From positions 1,556 through 10,018 of the forward strand of contig JAHFVB010000132.1 in assembly GCA_023264755.1 (NCBI GenBank): a stretch of DNA of 8,463 nucleotides, given 5' to 3'. Origin of the DNA: Mycobacterium sp. (GTDB lineage: Bacteria > Actinomycetota > Actinomycetes > Mycobacteriales > Mycobacteriaceae). The position numbers and the translations under genes were made by a program. The notes beneath the pieces are model-generated. The model worked only from the letters and a program-made list of their open reading frames with translations. It searched no databases and was not told the origin of the DNA. Positions 7,656-8,463 of the stretch are shown here, in pieces; within the stretch, counting starts at the first letter, position 1; the number at the start of each line of letters is the position of its first letter.

Positions 7656-8463
7656 CTAGTCGGATTCGGCCGCTTGGAGCACCATCACCGAGCGCGCCTC
7701 GACGGTGAGGTGCGCCCCGGCCGCGATCGGTCGGGAGCCCTCCATCACCGCACCGTCGACGGTGTAGATCCGGGGCTGCCAGGCCGCCCCGAACTCCTTG
7801 GGCGGCAGCGTGAAGTCGATGGGCTCGAAGTGCGCGTTGAAGCACAGCACGAACGAATCGTCGGTGACGCGCTGACCGCGCTGATCCAGATCCGGAATGC
7901 CCTGCCCGTTCAGGAACACCGTGATCGACTTGCCGAAGCCCGACTCCCAGTCCTCGTCGCTCATCTCGGACCCGTCGGGTGCGAACCAGGAGATGTCCGG
8001 AAGCCGCTCGGATCCGCGGATGCGCACCGGCAGCCCGTCGAAGAACCGGCGCCTGCGGAAGATCGGGTGCGCAGCCCGCAGCGCCGCGACCGTCCTGGTG
8101 AATTCGATCAGGTCCGCGTCGGCGCTGGCCCAGTCGATCCAGGTGAGCTCGTTGTCCTGGCAGTAGCCGTTGTTGTTGCCGCCCTGCGTCCGGCCCAGCT
8201 CGTCGCCGTGGCAGATCATCGGAACGCCCTGGCTCAGCAGGGTCGTGGTGATGAAGTTGCGCTCCTGCTGGGCCCGCAGCGCCAGGATCTCGGCGTCGTC
8301 GGTCGGCCCCTCCACCCCGCAGTTCCACGACCGGTTGTGGCTCTCGCCGTCGTTGTTGTCCTCGCCGTTGGCTTCGTTGTGCTTCTCGTTGTACGAGACG
8401 AGGTCGCGCAGCGTGAACCCGTCGTGGGCGATGACGAAGTTGATGGACGCGACCGGCCTGCGC
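7656..8463 (-). CDS. glgX: Glycogen debranching enzyme GlgX/TreX, C-terminal part (cut by window edge)
   Basis: GlgX/TreX hydrolyses alpha-1,6 branch points in glycogen, releasing linear maltodextrins that can go to TreY/TreZ for trehalose or be degraded. The frame is open to the right edge, so the start and the first GH13 regions are outside; 268 residues are seen of a usual total near 700. They start in the barrel with SINFVIAHDGFTLRDLVSY, which is GH13 region IV with its conserved Asp in codon 8421-8423. They continue with NEKHNEANGEDNNDG, GVPMICHGDELGRTQGGNNN, YCQDNELTWIDWA and DGSEMSDEDW, all typical of the family. The C-terminal domain ends LTVEARSVMVLQAAESD. A GTG at 8315 is an internal Val codon and not the start. 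Isoamylase-type relatives share many of these motifs, but the EANGED and QGGNNN stretches favour GlgX/TreX. Confidence 0.93.
   Translation of the reverse strand, partial: RRPVASINFVIAHDGFTLRDLVSYNEKHNEANGEDNNDGESHNRSWNCGVEGPTDDAEILALRAQQERNFITTTLLSQGVPMICHGDELGRTQGGNNNGYCQDNELTWIDWASADADLIEFTRTVAALRAAHPIFRRRRFFDGLPVRIRGSERLPDISWFAPDGSEMSDEDWESGFGKSITVFLNGQGIPDLDQRGQRVTDDSFVLCFNAHFEPIDFTLPPKEFGAAWQPRIYTVDGAVMEGSRPIAAGAHLTVEARSVMVLQAAESD
7680..7712. terminator. Stem-loop beyond the DUF5709-like gene
   Basis: CACC (7680-7683) and TCACCG (7685-7690) pair with CGGTGA (7703-7708) and GGTG (7709-7712). This gives a 10-base-pair stem with one bulged A and a 12-base loop. It begins 31 bases past the stop at 7648 and lies within the last codons of glgX. 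There is no T run. It may end plus-strand transcription at this convergent junction, but glgX transcription must pass through it in the other direction. Confidence 0.3.

Noticed and set aside
7656..8315. A complete 219-residue protein starting at the GTG at 8315
   Set aside because: The frame continues upstream to the window edge with strong GlgX motifs such as FVIAHDG and NEKHNEANGED, so the GTG is an internal Val codon.

Overview
The window looks like chromosomal DNA from a high-GC actinobacterium, most likely a Mycobacterium of the Mycolicibacterium (fast-growing) type. The main reason is that the trehalose synthase and maltokinase proteins closely resemble, in sequence and length, what I remember of the mycobacterial TreS and Mak families. 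GC-rich codon use, frequent GTG starts and tightly overlapping genes fit. No insertion sequence, tRNA, rRNA, CRISPR array or phage gene was seen.

Layout, left to right. (1) Positions 15-3142, plus strand: treS and mak, joined by a 4-base ATGA overlap. Together they convert trehalose to maltose and then maltose 1-phosphate, the donor used by GlgE to build alpha-1,4-glucan. (2) 3219-5102, plus strand: a 627-residue multi-membrane-spanning GT-C glycosyltransferase of the family 39 / YkcA-YkcB type with a soluble C-terminal domain. (3) 5106-7196, minus strand: an operon reading marR, ABC ATPase, ABC-2 permease. The genes overlap each other, and the ATPase and permease are of the DrrA/DrrB drug- or lipid-export type. 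(4) 7197-7300: a 104-base divergent intergenic region with two separate dyad symmetries. A 23-base palindrome abuts the marR start codon and a long 14-base-arm inverted repeat lies in front of the next gene. (5) 7301-7648, plus strand: a very acidic, lysine-free 115-residue protein resembling the actinobacterial DUF5709 family. (6) 7656 to the right edge, minus strand: the C-terminal 268 residues of a glycogen debranching enzyme, GlgX/TreX.

How the parts fit. The two ends of the window both concern alpha-glucan and trehalose metabolism: treS-mak feeds glucan synthesis and GlgX/TreX trims glycogen. Between them sit a membrane glycosyltransferase and a self-contained MarR-regulated exporter, for which no link to sugar metabolism is visible. 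Both convergent gene pairs are packed with 3 and 7 bases between their stop codons. In each case a stem-loop lies just past the plus-strand stop, inside the 3' end of the opposing gene, and may help end transcription.

Most of the window is ordinary, well-conserved gene content. The part that deserves attention is the marR/DUF5709 divergent control region. I saw no convincing sign of a wholly new multi-gene system.
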